Below are positions 4,474-5,387 of a DNA stretch of 5,387 bases, one piece after another. The stretch's first letter is position 1. Every line of letters begins with the position of its first letter. A model generated the notes under the pieces. The model made no database searches. It had not been told where the DNA came from and saw nothing but the letters and a program-made list of their open reading frames with translations. The DNA comes from Capsulimonas sp. (GTDB lineage: Bacteria; Armatimonadota; Armatimonadia; Armatimonadales; Capsulimonadaceae), in the NCBI GenBank assembly GCA_025963815.1, contig JAOQAA010000354.1, forward strand, positions 1 through 5,387, read 5' to 3'. A program made the position numbers and the translations under genes.

Positions 4474-5387
4474 TTAATTCGAAGGCGTCCGCTCACGAGG
4501 CTGATGGCGTTCGCCGCCGCCCGTACGCTCGCCACCGCTGCCGTTTTCACGGTTTCCGCCGCCCTTGGAGGCGCCGCCGACGACTTCGCCGATCGCGATG
4601 GAGCGGCGGACGTCGGTCAAACGGACACGCACGGTCTGGCCGGCGTACTTGGCGCCGTTGGCCAGGTCCACCTGGAACGCTCGCTGCGGCAATAAGTACG
4701 AGATCGCCCACGGGGCGCGCTCGCCATGCGGATCGTCACGGGAGACGACGCATTCCACCGTTTGCCCACGGCGCGGAACGGCCAGGGTCTGTTCGACCTT
4801 TTGGATCGAGGTCTGGTCGATGTCGTATTTCTCGACATGGTGCCAGGACGGGCCGGAGCGGACGTAGATGGAGCGGCGCAGCTGGCGCTCCAGCATCTCC
4901 AGATCCTCGCCCTGCGCGCCGACGAGGTGCGCGGCGACATCCGGGTGGGTGGTGACCACGAAGGCTTCGCTTTGCGTCGTGGCGGCGAGACGCCGCAGTT
5001 CACGTTCGACACTCAGCGAGACGGTTTCGGCGCTGTCGACACGGCCGAGGCCGTGGCAGTACGGGCAGATCTCGGTCATCGCCGTGTCGACCGTTTCGCC
5101 GGTGCGCTTACGCGTCATCTCGATCAGGCCGAGGGCGGAGATGCTGGAAATCTTGGTGCGGGACCGGTCGTCCTTGAGCGCCTTGACAAAGGCGTCCATG
5201 ACGGTCTTCTTGTCCCGGGGACTGTCCATATCGATGAAGTCCAGGATGATCATGCCGCCCAGGTCGCGCAGGCGCAGCTGGCGGGCGATCTCTTCCGTGG
5301 CTTCGAGATTGGTCTTGAGAATCGTATCGGCGAGACCAGTGGTCCCCGTGAACTTGCCGCTGTTGACGTCGATCGAGACCAGCGCTT
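4474..5387 (-). CDS. Rne/Rng family endoribonuclease (RNase E/G), C-terminal part
   Basis: The frame enters from the right edge, so only the last 303 residues are present; the S1 domain and start codon lie outside. The fragment opens ALVSIDVNSGKFTG and runs through ILKTNLEATEEIARQLRLRD and MIILDFIDMD. Asp6 and Asp49 of the fragment are 43 apart, exactly as E. coli RNase E Asp303 and Asp346, which bind the catalytic magnesium. Cys107 and Cys110 in CPYCHGLG match its zinc-link cysteines 404 and 407. After the catalytic core, residues about 205-268 (GQTVECVV...AKYAGQTVRVRLTDVRRSIAIGEVV) look like a TRAM RNA-binding domain. The last 35 residues are a disordered Gly/Arg/Glu-rich tail. The enzyme cuts single-stranded AU-rich RNA in mRNA decay and rRNA maturation. 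Its place upstream of rplU-rpmA is a common bacterial arrangement. I cannot tell whether it should be named rne or rng. Confidence 0.95.
   Translation of the reverse strand, partial: ALVSIDVNSGKFTGTTGLADTILKTNLEATEEIARQLRLRDLGGMIILDFIDMDSPRDKKTVMDAFVKALKDDRSRTKISSISALGLIEMTRKRTGETVDTAMTEICPYCHGLGRVDSAETVSLSVERELRRLAATTQSEAFVVTTHPDVAAHLVGAQGEDLEMLERQLRRSIYVRSGPSWHHVEKYDIDQTSIQKVEQTLAVPRRGQTVECVVSRDDPHGERAPWAISYLLPQRAFQVDLANGAKYAGQTVRVRLTDVRRSIAIGEVVGGASKGGGNRENGSGGERTGGGERHQPRERTPSN

Overview
This is a GC-rich bacterial chromosomal segment made of two operons that converge on a structured intergenic region, plus a divergent membrane-protein gene cut by the left edge. The right part has the widespread order RNase E/G – rplU (L21) – rpmA (L27) on the minus strand. 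L27 begins directly with MAHKKG and has no cleavable N-terminal extension, which argues against a typical Firmicute. Together with the RNase E/G carrying a TRAM-like tail, this suggests a Gram-negative-type or Armatimonadota/Chloroflexota-like lineage, but the phylum is a guess and no marker here fixes it.

Layout: 1–630 (minus) is a Bax inhibitor-1/YccA family membrane protein lacking only its last few residues. 631–762 is a divergent intergenic region. 763–3404 (plus) is a tight three-gene operon: a thioredoxin-like [2Fe-2S] ferredoxin with a GTG start, a 12-TM major facilitator transporter, and an Ntn-hydrolase of the glycosylasparaginase/isoaspartyl peptidase family. Gaps are 27 and 5 bp. 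The likely theme is uptake of a small (acidic or amide-type) metabolite and cytoplasmic hydrolysis of an asparagine/aspartyl amide bond. The substrate is not shown by sequence.

3405–3679 is the convergent gap. It holds two 67-nt copies of a repeat in inverted orientation, 57/67 identical. Six of the ten differences form three compensated base-pair swaps in a small hairpin. Next to them is a textbook intrinsic terminator for the rplU-rpmA operon. A 7-bp direct repeat sits just outside the inverted pair.

3680–4309 (minus) is rpmA and rplU, with clear Shine-Dalgarno sites that settle their starts. 4310–4473 holds a good sigma70-type promoter for rplU-rpmA. A perfect 10-bp inverted repeat spans it, with arms centred 31 bp apart, and farther upstream lie overlapping, mutually exclusive stem-loops just after the RNase gene. 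4474–5387 (minus) is the C-terminal 303 residues of an RNase E/G family endoribonuclease, with catalytic aspartates and zinc-link cysteines at exactly the E. coli RNase E spacing, then a TRAM-like domain and a Gly/Arg-rich tail.

No wholly unknown multi-gene system is evident. The most noteworthy signals are the structured inverted repeat pair, the palindromic rplU promoter, and the ferredoxin–MFS–asparaginase operon.
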